Shown: positions 55,113 through 63,951 of the stretch, piece after piece
How positions within the stretch are numbered: the stretch's first letter is position 1
How the letters are laid out: each line of letters opens with the position of its first letter
Assembly (NCBI GenBank): GCA_001899635.1
Contig: MKVQ01000022.1
Location: 99,816-163,815, forward strand
Direction: 5' to 3'
Length of the DNA stretch: 64,000 nt
Source: Myxococcales bacterium 68-20
GTDB lineage: Bacteria; Myxococcota_A; Polyangia; Polyangiales; Polyangiaceae
Notes under the pieces: model-generated
The model's database searches: none
Told to the model about the DNA's origin: nothing
What the model saw: the letters and a program-made list of their open reading frames with translations, nothing else
Translations under genes and position numbers: made by a program

Positions 55113-56753
55113 TCAGGGAGCGGTCGAAGGAGCCACCGCAGCGGTGCCCTGCGCGACGCCCGCAGGCGACGCTTCTGCTTGCGCGCCCGTTGGCGTGAGC
55201 TGAGCGCGGATGTCCTTCAGCTTCGTCCAGGTCGGCTCGATGCCGAGCGCGACTGCGAGGGCGCGGACCTGCTCCCACGCCGGTCGCGATGCGCCCTGGG
55301 GCTCGAGGCCCTTGTCGGACTTCTGCCAGAGGCCCTGGCGGTTGACGTACGTGCCTGAGTGCTCCGCCCAGGACGTGGCGGGCAGCACCACGTGCGCCGC
55401 CTCGGTGAGCGCACCTTCGTGCGCGGCCACGACGACGAGCGAGCTGACCATCGCGAGCGCGGTTGCATCCTCGGGATCGTTGCGCGGGGTGACCCCGCCG
55501 AGCGCGACGACGTGGGCCACCTTCCCTGCCCGGATGTCGTCGACGAGCTGCGGGAACGGCCGGAGCGTCGGGGCGAGATGGACGACGCCCGCGGTGTTCG
55601 GGTTCTTGTCCTCGTCGATGAGGATGTCGTCCTTGTAACCCACGCCCGCGCCGGTCACGTAGAGCCGGAGCTCCTTCTTCGAACCCTGCGCGAGGCGCGC
55701 GAGCTCACGAAGCGCCCAGTTGTCCTCGAGCGAGTGCTGCGCGCTGAGGACGAACGCGATGCCCTCACGCGGCGCATCCGAGAAGCGCTTCGTGACCTCG
55801 GCGAGCGCGGCGTCGGTCGCCGAGTGCTTGCTCTTCACCTTCGCGTTCGTGACGCGGCCCACGTGCGCCGCGCGGTACGACAGCATACCGCCGTCGCACA
55901 TCCAGTACTTGTTCACCGCCTCGTTGTCGCGCGGACGGTAGCGGTACGCCTTGTTGTAACGCGGGTCGTAGTCGAGGTGCGCGTTGCAGCCGGTCGCGCA
56001 GCCCTGGCACACGCTCTTCGCCGTGCGGAGGAACCAAACGCGGGCCTTGAAGCGGAAGTCCTTCGTCGTGAGCGCGCCGACCGGGCAGACGTGCTCCGTC
56101 ATGAAGGTGTAGTGGCCTTCGAGCTCGCGGCCGGGGGCCACGAAGATCTCGTTCAGGTTCCCGCGCTCGCGCATGTCGAGGACGGGATCCTTCGCCACTT
56201 CCTCCATGAAGCGGATGCAGCGCGTGCACATGACGCAGCGCTCGGCGTCGTAGACGATGGTGGGGCCGAAGACGACGGCCTTCGGCTTGTGCACCGGCTC
56301 GTCGCGCATGCGCTTCTGCGTCTTCTGGTGGTCGAGCCAATAGTCCTGCAGCTTGCACTCGCCGGCCTGATCGCAGATCGGGCAATCGACGGGGTGGTTC
56401 AGGAGCAGGAACTCTTGGACGTTCGAGCGCGCGTCGAGGACGTGCTTGCTCGTGTCCGCCAGGACCTCTTGCCCATCCACCGCCGGGAGCTGGCAGGCGG
56501 GCTGGAGCTTCGGCTTCTGAACGGGCCGGTAGTCACCGAGCTTCTCGTCCCACTCGACGATGTCGAGCATCATCGCGCGCTGGTTCGGCGCGGGTTTCAC
56601 CTCGACGAGGCACATCCGGCAGTTCGCCGGAACGCTCAGACCGGGGTGATAGCAGTAGTGCGGGATCTCGATCCCCTCGCGGGCAGCCGCGCGGATGATG
56701 CTGTCACCCGGTTCGAAGGGGATGGTTTTTCCGTCAAGCTTGAACGTGGGCAT
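55113..56753 (-). CDS. nuoG: NADH-quinone oxidoreductase subunit G, short form
   Basis: 546 aa, against about 900 in E. coli; most of the molybdopterin-like C-terminal domain is lacking. All N-terminal iron-sulfur ligands are present: [2Fe-2S] C34, C45, C48, C87; histidine-ligated [4Fe-4S] H120, C124, C127, C133; [4Fe-4S] C173, C176, C179 with C223; and a later C249, C252, C256 set. The region around 340-470 retains ALALVSSLVVV-type Rossmann strands. The ATG at 56753 follows a short non-conserved upstream frame. Confidence 0.95.
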   Translation of the reverse strand: MPTFKLDGKTIPFEPGDSIIRAAAREGIEIPHYCYHPGLSVPANCRMCLVEVKPAPNQRAMMLDIVEWDEKLGDYRPVQKPKLQPACQLPAVDGQEVLADTSKHVLDARSNVQEFLLLNHPVDCPICDQAGECKLQDYWLDHQKTQKRMRDEPVHKPKAVVFGPTIVYDAERCVMCTRCIRFMEEVAKDPVLDMRERGNLNEIFVAPGRELEGHYTFMTEHVCPVGALTTKDFRFKARVWFLRTAKSVCQGCATGCNAHLDYDPRYNKAYRYRPRDNEAVNKYWMCDGGMLSYRAAHVGRVTNAKVKSKHSATDAALAEVTKRFSDAPREGIAFVLSAQHSLEDNWALRELARLAQGSKKELRLYVTGAGVGYKDDILIDEDKNPNTAGVVHLAPTLRPFPQLVDDIRAGKVAHVVALGGVTPRNDPEDATALAMVSSLVVVAAHEGALTEAAHVVLPATSWAEHSGTYVNRQGLWQKSDKGLEPQGASRPAWEQVRALAVALGIEPTWTKLKDIRAQLTPTGAQAEASPAGVAQGTAAVAPSTAP

Positions 56754-56860
56754 GAGGTCGTCGGGGTGGTGGGCTCGAAGCGAGCCTGGACGCACCCGTG
56801 GCCGGGGATTTACGACGAATCCCTGCTGCTTGGAAGCACGCTTTCACACCGGCGCATCAT

Positions 56861-56920
56861 TTGGGGCTCGCGCCCCGACTACCCGCAGAGGTTGCGGCCC
56901 CGACTACCCGCAGAGGTTGG
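56861..56920 (+). repeat. Dispersed repeat, copy 2, with a tandem partial copy
   Basis: TTGGGGCTCGCGCCCC-GACTACCCGCAGAGG (56861-56891) matches copy 1 at 19734 with few changes and is followed by a second GCCCCGACTACCCGCAGAGGTTG. It lies upstream of nuoG, between it and the small gene at 57004. Confidence 0.75.
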
Positions 56921-57003
56921 AGCGGTCGCCCGCCTGGAATCCGGGAGTCGCGACCCGAGCCCGATGGACGCGCCGGCTACTACGCCTGAGCTGCCCGAGC
57001 GAT

Positions 57004-57576
57004 TCAGGGAAGCGAGATCAAGCCGAGCCGCGCGACCCGCCCGAGGATGGCCCTCACCTCGTCCTCGGGCATCCCAGCCATGTCGATGATCGCGTCGACC
57101 GTGTTCCGGCCATCCACGAGCGACAACACGAACGCGGCACGCGTGTCGATCGGTGCCTTGGCGATGAGCGCCCGGGAAGCGAGCACCTTCGGGGCGGTCT
57201 CGCGGCGGGTCGTCCGAGCAAGCTTCACGGCCGCCGTGCCGACCTCGTCGACCGTCACAGGAGGGCGGTTGCTCCGCTCCCGACGTCGCGTCCCGGTCGT
57301 CGCCTCCGGCTCCCACGAGGCCGTCCTTCGTGCCGAGGGCCGGTCCGAGCGTGGCGCGGTCGACCCTGGCCCCGGCGACGGTGTCGGGTCGGGATCCTCC
57401 TCCCGACGGACGCTGTCACGGATGCGCCGGGGCGAGGGCGTCGAGATGGGCTCCGCTTCTTCACGGCGGAGGCTGTCACGGACGCGCTTCATCTCGGCGC
57501 TGTCCATCCGCGGCAGGCCGCTGCTCGAGCCGAGCCCCGGTTGCGTCTTCGTCTTGTTGCTGGGCGGCTTCGGCAT
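57004..57576 (-). CDS. Small disordered protein in the nuo operon
   Basis: 190 aa from the ATG at 57576. The first 95 residues are Arg/Ser/Pro/Glu-rich with two copies of RRIRDS-type segments (VRDSLRREEAEP and RDSVRREEDPD). The last 60 residues are a helical domain: LASRALIAKAPIDTRAAFVLSLVDGRNTVDAIIDM, MPEDEVRAILGRVARLGLISLP, reminiscent of winged-helix or DUF4388-like tails in myxobacterial signalling proteins. No complex I subunit similarity. It occupies the slot where nuoF would be expected. Confidence 0.65.
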   Translation of the reverse strand: MPKPPSNKTKTQPGLGSSSGLPRMDSAEMKRVRDSLRREEAEPISTPSPRRIRDSVRREEDPDPTPSPGPGSTAPRSDRPSARRTASWEPEATTGTRRRERSNRPPVTVDEVGTAAVKLARTTRRETAPKVLASRALIAKAPIDTRAAFVLSLVDGRNTVDAIIDMAGMPEDEVRAILGRVARLGLISLP

Positions 57577-57804
57577 TGGATCTCGTGCGCGGGCCCCTCC
57601 CGCCGTCGGATCGAAACCCTCTTCGATTTGGCGCCCACTGCTCCCGGGCGTCAAGGGACGCGGAGCAGCTCGCCCCCCCCGCAACGGCCGAGTCTACGCG
57701 AACGGCCAATGAATGGAACACGTCCGTGCCCTTGCCGCGCGATTGCAGCCCCGCCGATGCGGGCGGGCTGTCCCTGGACGGGCCCCGCTCTGCGGGCTGA
57801 TGGC

Positions 57805-58341
57805 TCACCTCGACGGCGTTCTCCGCGCGCCTCCACCTGTCGGGTGTCCCGCTGCCGCTCGGGAGCGGCTAACATGCCGCCCCTCGCCACGTCCCCGTGG
57901 GACGGGATTCGCCTCGAGGCCGCGACGATCGCCGGGCTCGGCCCCGAGCGCTGCCGGGACGTCGCGCTCCTCGGCCACGCCTCTCTCGTCGTCGTTCCCG
58001 AGCTCGGAGGGGACACGCCGACCATCGACGAGCGTCTCGTCGTCACTCCCGCCGTCGACGGTCTCGTCGAGCTTCCCCGCCATCGGAGATGGCGAGGTCG
58101 GCATCGGTGCAGTCGCCATGCGCATCCCCGACGCGCGGCGGCGCGTCGGGAGACCTTCAATGAGGCGCGCGATGACCGGCACGTCGACGGCACGAAGCCA
58201 TCGCGAGCCGCCGGGTGCCGCGACCCAGCAATCGGGTGGGAGCTTCCCCGCCAGGGTCGCCTCAGCGACGGCCGCAGTCGTGAGCGGGCCGATCGGCGCC
58301 CCGCCAATCCGGTAGACGAACCACTCAGACGCTCGAGACAC
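57805..58341 (-). CDS. GYF-like domain protein in the nuo operon
   Basis: 178 aa from a GTG. The first 60 residues fit a GYF_2-type domain: EWFVYRIGGAPIGPLTTAAVAEA, LAGKLPPDCWVAAPGGSRW (GP-x-T/S, Trp-rich). These domains bind proline-rich ligands. The remaining 110 residues are Gly/Asp/Arg-rich and disordered. No transmembrane segment. It lies between nuoD and nuoG, where nuoE is normal. Another possibility is a regulatory adaptor unrelated to complex I. Confidence 0.65.
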   Translation of the reverse strand: MSRASEWFVYRIGGAPIGPLTTAAVAEATLAGKLPPDCWVAAPGGSRWLRAVDVPVIARLIEGLPTRRRASGMRMATAPMPTSPSPMAGKLDETVDGGSDDETLVDGRRVPSELGNDDERGVAEERDVPAALGAEPGDRRGLEANPVPRGRGEGRHVSRSRAAAGHPTGGGARRTPSR

Positions 58342-58456
58342 GACCCATCGCGTTCTTGCAGGCGCGAGGAGGGGCTTTGCTTAGCCTCCTCGCGCCCATG
58401 GGGCAAGAAGAGTATCGGGCGTCGCGAGCGAGCGAACGGTCAGTGCCGGCGTTGGA

Positions 58457-59671
58457 TCAGTGATCGCACTCGCCGCCGATCATGTTGAGCGATCCGAACG
58501 TCGGAACGATGTCGCTCAGCATGGCGCCGTTGATGAGATCCGAGAGCCCCTGCGTGATCGGGAAGCACGGCGGGCGGATGCGGACGCGGTGAGGCGTGCC
58601 GGAGCCGTCCGAGACGAGATAGTACCCGAGCTCGCCGTTGCCGCCCTCGGTGTACGAGTAGACCTCGCCCTTCGGGACCTTCGCGCCTTCCATCACGAGC
58701 TTGAAGTGCTGGATGGTGGCTTCGATCGTCGTGTAGACGTCCTGCTTCGGCGGGAGGATGACGCGCGGATCGTCCACGTTCACCGGGCCCTCGTCCGCCA
58801 TGCGGTCGCACGCCTGGAGGATGATCCGGCAGCTCTGGCGGATCTCGCCGAGGCGCACGAGGAAGCGATCCATGTTGTCGCCGCACGTCCCGACCGGGAC
58901 GTCGAAGTCGACCTCGTCGTACTTCAGGTACGGATGTGCCTTGCGAACGTCGTAGGCGACGCCGGTGGAGCGAAGGCACGGTCCCGTCCACGAGAGCGCG
59001 ATCGCGTCGGGGCCGGAGATCTTGCCGATGTTCTCGAGCCGATCGATGAAGATGCGGTTCTTGAGGAGCATCCCCTCGCCTTCCTCGACGATCTTGAGGA
59101 TGGCGGGGATGGCCTCACGGCACATCGACTTGAGCGCGGGGGTCGGCGGGTTCGCCATGCCGCCGATGCGGCCGAACGAGTGCGTGAGACGAGCGCCGGT
59201 CTCCTCTTCGAGGATGTCCCAGACCATCTCGCGCGCCTTGATGTACCAGAGGAACGGCGTGAACGCGCCGAGCTCCATGGCCATCGCACCGTTGCACGTG
59301 AGGTGGTCCGAGATCCGGGCGAGCTCGCCGAGGATCATGCGGTACCACTGGCAACGCTCCGGCACCTCGATGTCGCACATCTTCTCGACAGCGAGCGCGT
59401 AACCGACGTTGTTGAGCATCGGCGACACGTAGTTCAGGCGATCGACGTACGGGAACACCTGGGTCCACGTCCCGCGCTCGCACATCTTCTCGAAGCCGCG
59501 ATGCAGGTAGCCGATCTGGACGTCGCTCTTCACGATCGTCTCGCCGGACAGCTCCAGGACGATACGGACGGTGCCGTGCATCGCAGGGTGCGACGGCCCC
59601 ATGTTCAGGTGCATCGGCTCCGACGGGAGCTCGAGCTCGTTTTCGTCGAGATCGAGATCGATCGGCTCCAT
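58457..59671 (-). CDS. nuoD: NADH-quinone oxidoreductase subunit D
   Basis: 404 aa, the 49-kDa subunit of complex I that forms part of the quinone chamber. Conserved blocks: LNMGPSHPAMHGTVRI near the N-terminus, IGYLHRGFEKMCE, YVDRLNYVSPMLNNVGYALAVEK and GGMANPPT. It starts one base inside the nuoC stop (TGATG). The following gene is not nuoE but the GYF-like gene, about 115 bp away. Confidence 0.97.
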   Translation of the reverse strand: MEPIDLDLDENELELPSEPMHLNMGPSHPAMHGTVRIVLELSGETIVKSDVQIGYLHRGFEKMCERGTWTQVFPYVDRLNYVSPMLNNVGYALAVEKMCDIEVPERCQWYRMILGELARISDHLTCNGAMAMELGAFTPFLWYIKAREMVWDILEEETGARLTHSFGRIGGMANPPTPALKSMCREAIPAILKIVEEGEGMLLKNRIFIDRLENIGKISGPDAIALSWTGPCLRSTGVAYDVRKAHPYLKYDEVDFDVPVGTCGDNMDRFLVRLGEIRQSCRIILQACDRMADEGPVNVDDPRVILPPKQDVYTTIEATIQHFKLVMEGAKVPKGEVYSYTEGGNGELGYYLVSDGSGTPHRVRIRPPCFPITQGLSDLINGAMLSDIVPTFGSLNMIGGECDH

Positions 59672-60261
59672 CAGCTCTCTCCTCGGTCAGTGCCCCAAGC
59701 GCGACGGCCGAAGGGCATGCCTTCGTCGAGGCCGAACGGCGCCTGCTTTTCGAGTGTCACACCAGCCTCTTCCTCGGTGCGGTACGGCACGAGCGGCTGG
59801 GTCTTGTTCGCCGGGTAGTCCTTGCGGAGCGGGTGCCCCTCGAACTCCGGATACATGAGGATGCGGCGCAGGTCGGGGTGGCCCTTGAAGCTGATCCCCA
59901 TGAGGTCGTAGGTCTCGCGCTCGAACCAGTTCACGCCGATCCAGATGTCGGCGACGGTGTCGATCTCGGCGCCCTCGCCCTCGGCGTCGCCGATGCGCGC
60001 CTTGAGGCGGAGCCGATGGCGCTTCGCGACCGAGTACAGGTGGAGGACGACCTCGAAGCGCGGCTCGCGATCGGGGTAGTCGACTCCGCAGAGGTCGACG
60101 CTCATGTCGAACGACATCGCCGGATCGTCGCGGAGGAAGCGACAGACTTCCTTCCACTTGTCGGCGCGGACGACGGCGGTGTCGTCACCGAACTGGGAGT
60201 GGGTCTCGACGACCGCGTCGCCGAACTTCTCCTTCAGCGCTTCGAGCACACGGACGCTCAT
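59671..60261 (-). CDS. nuoC: NADH-quinone oxidoreductase subunit C
   Basis: 196 aa, the 30-kDa subunit of the hydrophilic arm. Core pattern: ATG at 60261 with SVRVLEALKEKFGDAVVE, FDMSVDLCGVDYPDREPRFEVVLHLYS, WFERETYDLMGISFKGHPDLRRILMYPEFEGHPLRKDYPANK. The C-terminal tail after about 160 is Gly/Glu-rich. The start lies 1 bp after nuoB and the stop overlaps the nuoD start. Confidence 0.96.
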   Translation of the reverse strand: MSVRVLEALKEKFGDAVVETHSQFGDDTAVVRADKWKEVCRFLRDDPAMSFDMSVDLCGVDYPDREPRFEVVLHLYSVAKRHRLRLKARIGDAEGEGAEIDTVADIWIGVNWFERETYDLMGISFKGHPDLRRILMYPEFEGHPLRKDYPANKTQPLVPYRTEEEAGVTLEKQAPFGLDEGMPFGRRAWGTDRGES

Positions 60262-60262
60262 C

Positions 60263-60850
60263 TCACGCCTCTCCTTCGCGCGACGACTTCTTCCGAAGCT
60301 GGATGAGGTCTCGAACGGGATCTTCACGTGGCTTCACGATGCCGGGGCGGCGGTCGCCGGTGGCGTTCTTCGTGATCTTGTCCTGAAGGAGCATCAGCCC
60401 GTCCAGCACGGCCTCGGGGCGCGGGGGGCAGCCCGGGACGTAGACGTCGCACGGGATGATTTTGTCGATGCCCGGGACGGTCGTGTAGTTGTCGTAGAAG
60501 CCGCCGCAGCTCGCGCACGTACCGAACGCGAGGACCCACTTGGGCTCCATCATCTGCTCGTAGATGCGGCGGAGCACCGGCGCCTGGCGCTGCGAGATCG
60601 TCCCGACGACCCAGAGGAGGTCGCTCTGACGCGGCGAGAAGCGCGGGGCCTCCGCGCCGAAACGCGCCGAGCCGTCGAAGCGCGGGCTCGTGAGCGCCAT
60701 GAACTCCATCCCGCAGCACGCCGTGACGAACGGGTACTTGAAGAGGGACCACTTGCGCGCCCACGCGAGGAGCGCGTCCAGCTTGGTCGTGGCAAAGCCC
60801 GAGGTGCCGCTCGCGCCTCCCTCGAGCGTAACGTGCTTCAGCTCTCCCAT
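60263..60850 (-). CDS. nuoB: NADH-quinone oxidoreductase subunit B
   Basis: 195 aa. Holds cluster N2, the last iron-sulfur cluster before quinone. The tandem cysteines are C45-C46 (ACCGMEFMAL), with C112 (GTCASCGGFYDNY) and C141 (VPGCPPRPE) completing the site. The N-terminus has a short Gly/Ser/Thr lead and the C-terminal 25 residues are polar. The start overlaps the nuoA stop by 13 bp. Confidence 0.97.
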   Translation of the reverse strand: MGELKHVTLEGGASGTSGFATTKLDALLAWARKWSLFKYPFVTACCGMEFMALTSPRFDGSARFGAEAPRFSPRQSDLLWVVGTISQRQAPVLRRIYEQMMEPKWVLAFGTCASCGGFYDNYTTVPGIDKIIPCDVYVPGCPPRPEAVLDGLMLLQDKITKNATGDRRPGIVKPREDPVRDLIQLRKKSSREGEA

Positions 60851-61200
60851 TCGAGGGCTCCCTTCTTCACGACATAAACGAGCGCCACGACGACGACGGT
60901 GAGGAACCCGAACATCGATGCAAGCCCGACCCAACCGAGGCTCTTGAACTGAACCGCCCACGGGTAGATGAACACCGCCTCGATGTCGAAGACGACGAAG
61001 AGGATCGCGGTCAGGTAGAATTTGACGGAAAGTTTGAGGTGATTGCCGCCTGAGCTCTCGGAGCCGCACTCGAACGGCTTCATCTTCTCGGGCGTCTTTT
61101 CCAGCTTGCCACCGAGGAAGGTGGCGCCAGTGAAGAAGAGCAGCGCGAGGATGATCGCGATGGCGATCATCAAGAACATCGGCAAGTAGGTCCCGATCAT
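60838..61200 (-). CDS. nuoA: NADH-quinone oxidoreductase subunit A
   Basis: 120 aa, three TM helices. Conserved motifs: YECG-equivalent FECGSESSGGNHLKLSVKFYL in the loop, and AILFVVFDIEAVFIYPWAV (second helix) with Asp and Glu. It is the first gene of the operon, with a promoter candidate 80-110 bp upstream. Confidence 0.96.
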   Translation of the reverse strand: MIGTYLPMFLMIAIAIILALLFFTGATFLGGKLEKTPEKMKPFECGSESSGGNHLKLSVKFYLTAILFVVFDIEAVFIYPWAVQFKSLGWVGLASMFGFLTVVVVALVYVVKKGALEWES

Positions 61201-61281
61201 CGGAGTCCTTCAGCGAGCGTCTTGGATTTCCAGGGGAAGTCGAACAGCGCCTGGCACGGTTCCTGGAGCAAGCGTCGCCGA

Positions 61282-61311
61282 TTTGTAGTGCTGACCCCGG
61301 CCGGAAGTCAA
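61282..61311 (-). promoter_or_regulatory. Sigma-70-type promoter of the nuo operon
   Basis: The -35 TTGACT (61311-61306) and -10 TACAAA (61287-61282) are separated by 18 bp. The predicted +1 is near 61275, giving a 5' leader of about 75 nt before nuoA. Confidence 0.6.
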
Positions 61312-61482
61312 CGACTCCCGGTATTTGGCGGCCAGCCAGCTGCGGTCCCGTTCATCGCTGGCGAGCTCGGCCGGGGGCCGGCCACCATCCTGCCGCCATC
61401 CTGCCCTGGCCGGCGAGGGACGAGCACGACATGGACGGCTCGATCCCGCGCTGGTACGAGGACCTCTCGAGGTGAGACGAGC

Positions 61483-62058
61483 ATGGCCATTCGAAAGATC
61501 GCGACCGTCGGGCACCCTGTCTTGCGTCAGGTCGCGCGGGAGCTGACGAAGGAGGAGCTTCGGTCAGCCGAGATCCAGCGCTTCATCGACGATCTCGTCG
61601 AGACGATGCACGACGCCGCCGGCGCGGGCCTCGCCGCAAACCAGGTTTACGAGCCGATCCGCATCACCGCGATCGAGATCAACAAGAACCCGCGCTACCC
61701 GTACAAGCCGAACTACCCGCTCACGATCCTCGTGAACCCGGTGGTGACGCCGACGACGGACGACACGTTTCTCAACTACGAGGGCTGCCTCAGCGTGCCG
61801 AACCTCCGCGGCGAAGTGCGCCGCTTCACGGGCGTTCGGGTCCGAGCCTGGGACCGCGAGGGAAACGACCTCGACTTCGAGGTGAAGGGCCTGACCGCGG
61901 GCACGTTCCAGCACGAGGTCGATCACCTCGACGGCAAGGTGTTCCTCGATCGCGTGGAAGACACCCGCTCGCTCACGACGTGGGCCGACTTCGAGCGCTT
62001 CCACATGGCCGCGTTCGTCGAGCGCGCGAAGGCGCTCGTCGCGAAGCACGGGGCCTGA
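61483..62058 (+). CDS. def: Peptide deformylase
   Basis: 191 aa, metalloenzyme that removes the formyl group from new proteins. Three signature motifs are intact: GAGLAANQ (47-54), EGCLSVP (100-106, metal Cys C102) and HEVDH (144-148). An insert of about ten residues (YPYKPNYPL) sits between the first and second motifs. The C-terminal helix (FERFHMAAFVERAKAL) is longer than in E. coli Def. It is divergent from nuoA. Confidence 0.97.
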   Translation: MAIRKIATVGHPVLRQVARELTKEELRSAEIQRFIDDLVETMHDAAGAGLAANQVYEPIRITAIEINKNPRYPYKPNYPLTILVNPVVTPTTDDTFLNYEGCLSVPNLRGEVRRFTGVRVRAWDREGNDLDFEVKGLTAGTFQHEVDHLDGKVFLDRVEDTRSLTTWADFERFHMAAFVERAKALVAKHGA

Positions 62059-62078
62059 GAGCATCGTCGGGACGTGAG

Positions 62079-62108
62079 ACGCGCGCGTCGTTGCGTCGAC
62101 GCGCGCGT
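62079..62108. terminator. Bidirectional hairpin between def and the lipoprotein gene
   Basis: A 12-bp perfect stem ACGCGCGCGTCG / CGACGCGCGCGT with a 6-nt loop, bracketed by a further GTGAG / CTCAC. It lies between the convergent stops at 62058 and 62114. Confidence 0.55.
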
Positions 62109-62113
62109 CCACC

Positions 62114-63007
62114 TCACCGCTGCGTGACGACGACGTTGTCGATGACGGCCTCCGCCGTGAGCCCACTCTCGGCGCTGCTGTAAAAGGCGCCCACGCCGAT
62201 CTCGACCTTCGTCGGATTGCCCGAGAAGTACGTCTCGCCGTTCGAGTCGAGCGCCTTGTCGTCGACCATGATCGTCCCCTTGTAGCCGCCAGCGTCGCGC
62301 GTCACCGTCACCTTGGCGTCGTACCACTGGCCGATGACGTAGCCGACGTTGCCCACGAACGCGTGGCCGTTCCCCTCGCCTTGCGGGTTGTTGTCGTCGA
62401 GGCACGGCGACGCCCCGGGACAGCTCTTGTAGACCGCAAGGCCGTACTCGGCATTGCCGAAGCTCGGGTGGTTGTTGACCTGGATGGCCGCGAGCACGAA
62501 GTAGCCCAGATCAGCGGTGTTCAGCTTGAAGCGGAAGGCGAGCTCGATGCTCGTTCCGACAGAAAGGGCGTCCGCCACCGTGTGCCAGCGCGCGACCTTC
62601 CGCGACTGGCTGCTCGCGGCAGCGTGCGCGCGGAGCCCGCGCGAGTCGCCGTCCCCGATCTTGTCCTCGGCCGAGAGTGACGAGCCGTTCGTCGGCACGA
62701 TCTCCGAGCGGGTCCATGGGACGTCCACCTCGAAGTCGTCGCAGAAGAGCTGACCGGTCGGGGGTGAAGCCGGGCATCGGAACGTTCCGCTCGCGTCCGG
62801 CGCAGTCACGTCGGTCGAAACATCAGCGCTCGCCCCGTCGCGGGCGCTCGAGTCGCTCGAGCCGTCGCCGCCGTCGTCTGCCGGGAGCGTTCCGCCTTCG
62901 GCAAGCTCGTAGTCGGCATCGAGCCCGCTGATCGCGTTGCATGCGGCCAGGACCGAGACCGACGCCGCGAGCCAACCGAGCGTGCGCGCGCCTCGCTTGC
63001 CGAGCAT
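62114..63007 (-). CDS. Lipoprotein with LamG/concanavalin-like domain
   Basis: 297 aa. Signal ends VLAACNAISGLDADYEL (C23), the CNAISGLD opening common among myxobacterial lipoproteins. A Gly/Asp/Ser/Thr linker is followed by a jelly-roll domain: FCDDFEVDVPWTRSE, LSVGTSIELAFRFKLNTADLGYFVLAAIQV, QWYDAKVTVTRDAGGYKGTIMVDDKALD and AVIDNVVVTQ at the end. These domains bind carbohydrates or proteins. It starts one base inside the stop of the TPR gene upstream (TGATG). Confidence 0.83.
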   Translation of the reverse strand: MLGKRGARTLGWLAASVSVLAACNAISGLDADYELAEGGTLPADDGGDGSSDSSARDGASADVSTDVTAPDASGTFRCPASPPTGQLFCDDFEVDVPWTRSEIVPTNGSSLSAEDKIGDGDSRGLRAHAAASSQSRKVARWHTVADALSVGTSIELAFRFKLNTADLGYFVLAAIQVNNHPSFGNAEYGLAVYKSCPGASPCLDDNNPQGEGNGHAFVGNVGYVIGQWYDAKVTVTRDAGGYKGTIMVDDKALDSNGETYFSGNPTKVEIGVGAFYSSAESGLTAEAVIDNVVVTQR

Positions 63008-63951
63008 CAGAACCTCCCTCGCAGCGCAACGCTCGCAGGCGCGAGCGAGACGCCGACGCTCGGCTCACGCTTCGCGCCGGACGGCTTGCCCCAGAGAAGA
63101 CCGTAGACACCGAGCGCGGCACCCGCACCGGCGACGATGAACGAGACGGTGGAGACGGTGCCGAGCATGCGGCCCGACTCGACGTCGTCGAACGCTTGCT
63201 GGTTCCCGCACCGGAGGTCCGGACACGAGGTCTTGGCATCGCTCCCCGCGCCCAGCGCCATCAGGCCCGTGACCGAGCCGGCAGCAACGCCGGCAGCAGC
63301 GACGCCGAAGCCGATGAAGACGAGCGGGCTCAGCGAGCGCTCGGGCGCCTTGTCGCCTTGTGGGGGCGATGGCTGCGTCGTCGCCGCGCCGGTCGACGGT
63401 CCAGCGTCGAGCTCGATCCGCTTCGACTCGCCTTCGCCGAGCGTGATCTGGCTCGTCGCGTCTGCGCGTCCCGTCGCTTTCACCACGATCGCGTGCGGGC
63501 CGGGATCGAGCGGGAGCGGGATGCCCATCGACGGCGCGCCGAGCACGACGCCGTCGCGCTCGACCACGGCGTCTTTCGGTGCGGTCGGCGAGAGCACGAT
63601 TGTGAGGCGCGCAAGCCGCGGCTCGAGCGCGGTCGCGCGCGTCGTCGCCTCTTCTTCGATCGGCCTCAGCCCTTCGGCCTGTGCGCGTGCACGGGCGTCG
63701 ACCCAGTGGCTCATCGCGCTCGTGAGCTTGCCGACCTTCTCCTCGCAATCGGCGAGATTGATCAGCGTGATCGCCTTCGGATCGAGACGCAGGCTCTCGA
63801 CGAGATGCGGGAGCGCCTCGTCGCACTTGCCGTCCTGCGCGAGCAGGTAGCCGATCTTGAGCTGCTCGCGTGCCGTCGCAGGGTCGCCTGCCGCGGCCGG
63901 AAGCTGCCAGAGGACGATCGCTGCTGCGACGAGGCAGGCGCGGATGCGCAT
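63007..63951 (-). CDS. TPR and PEGA-like membrane protein
   Basis: 314 aa with a signal peptide (about 1-22, ending AAA). Residues 25-110 are TPR-like helices (LAQDGKCDEALPHLVESLRLDPKAITLINLADCEEKVGK), then PEGA-like strands (VVERDGVVLGAPSMGIPLPLDPGPHAIVVKATG), a Pro/Ser linker, and two TM segments near 213-240 and 270-290, ending in a short barrel-like tail. The pattern resembles many myxobacterial envelope proteins. AGGA 8-11 bases upstream of the ATG is a good ribosome site. It is coupled to the downstream lipoprotein gene. Confidence 0.82.
   Translation of the reverse strand: MRIRACLVAAAIVLWQLPAAAGDPATAREQLKIGYLLAQDGKCDEALPHLVESLRLDPKAITLINLADCEEKVGKLTSAMSHWVDARARAQAEGLRPIEEEATTRATALEPRLARLTIVLSPTAPKDAVVERDGVVLGAPSMGIPLPLDPGPHAIVVKATGRADATSQITLGEGESKRIELDAGPSTGAATTQPSPPQGDKAPERSLSPLVFIGFGVAAAGVAAGSVTGLMALGAGSDAKTSCPDLRCGNQQAFDDVESGRMLGTVSTVSFIVAGAGAALGVYGLLWGKPSGAKREPSVGVSLAPASVALRGRF

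Noticed and set aside
61431..61475. 14-codon micro-ORF (MDGSIPRWYEDLSR) just before def
   Set aside because: No ribosome site, and the upstream reading in frame is Arg/Pro-rich shadow; too short to support without homologues.
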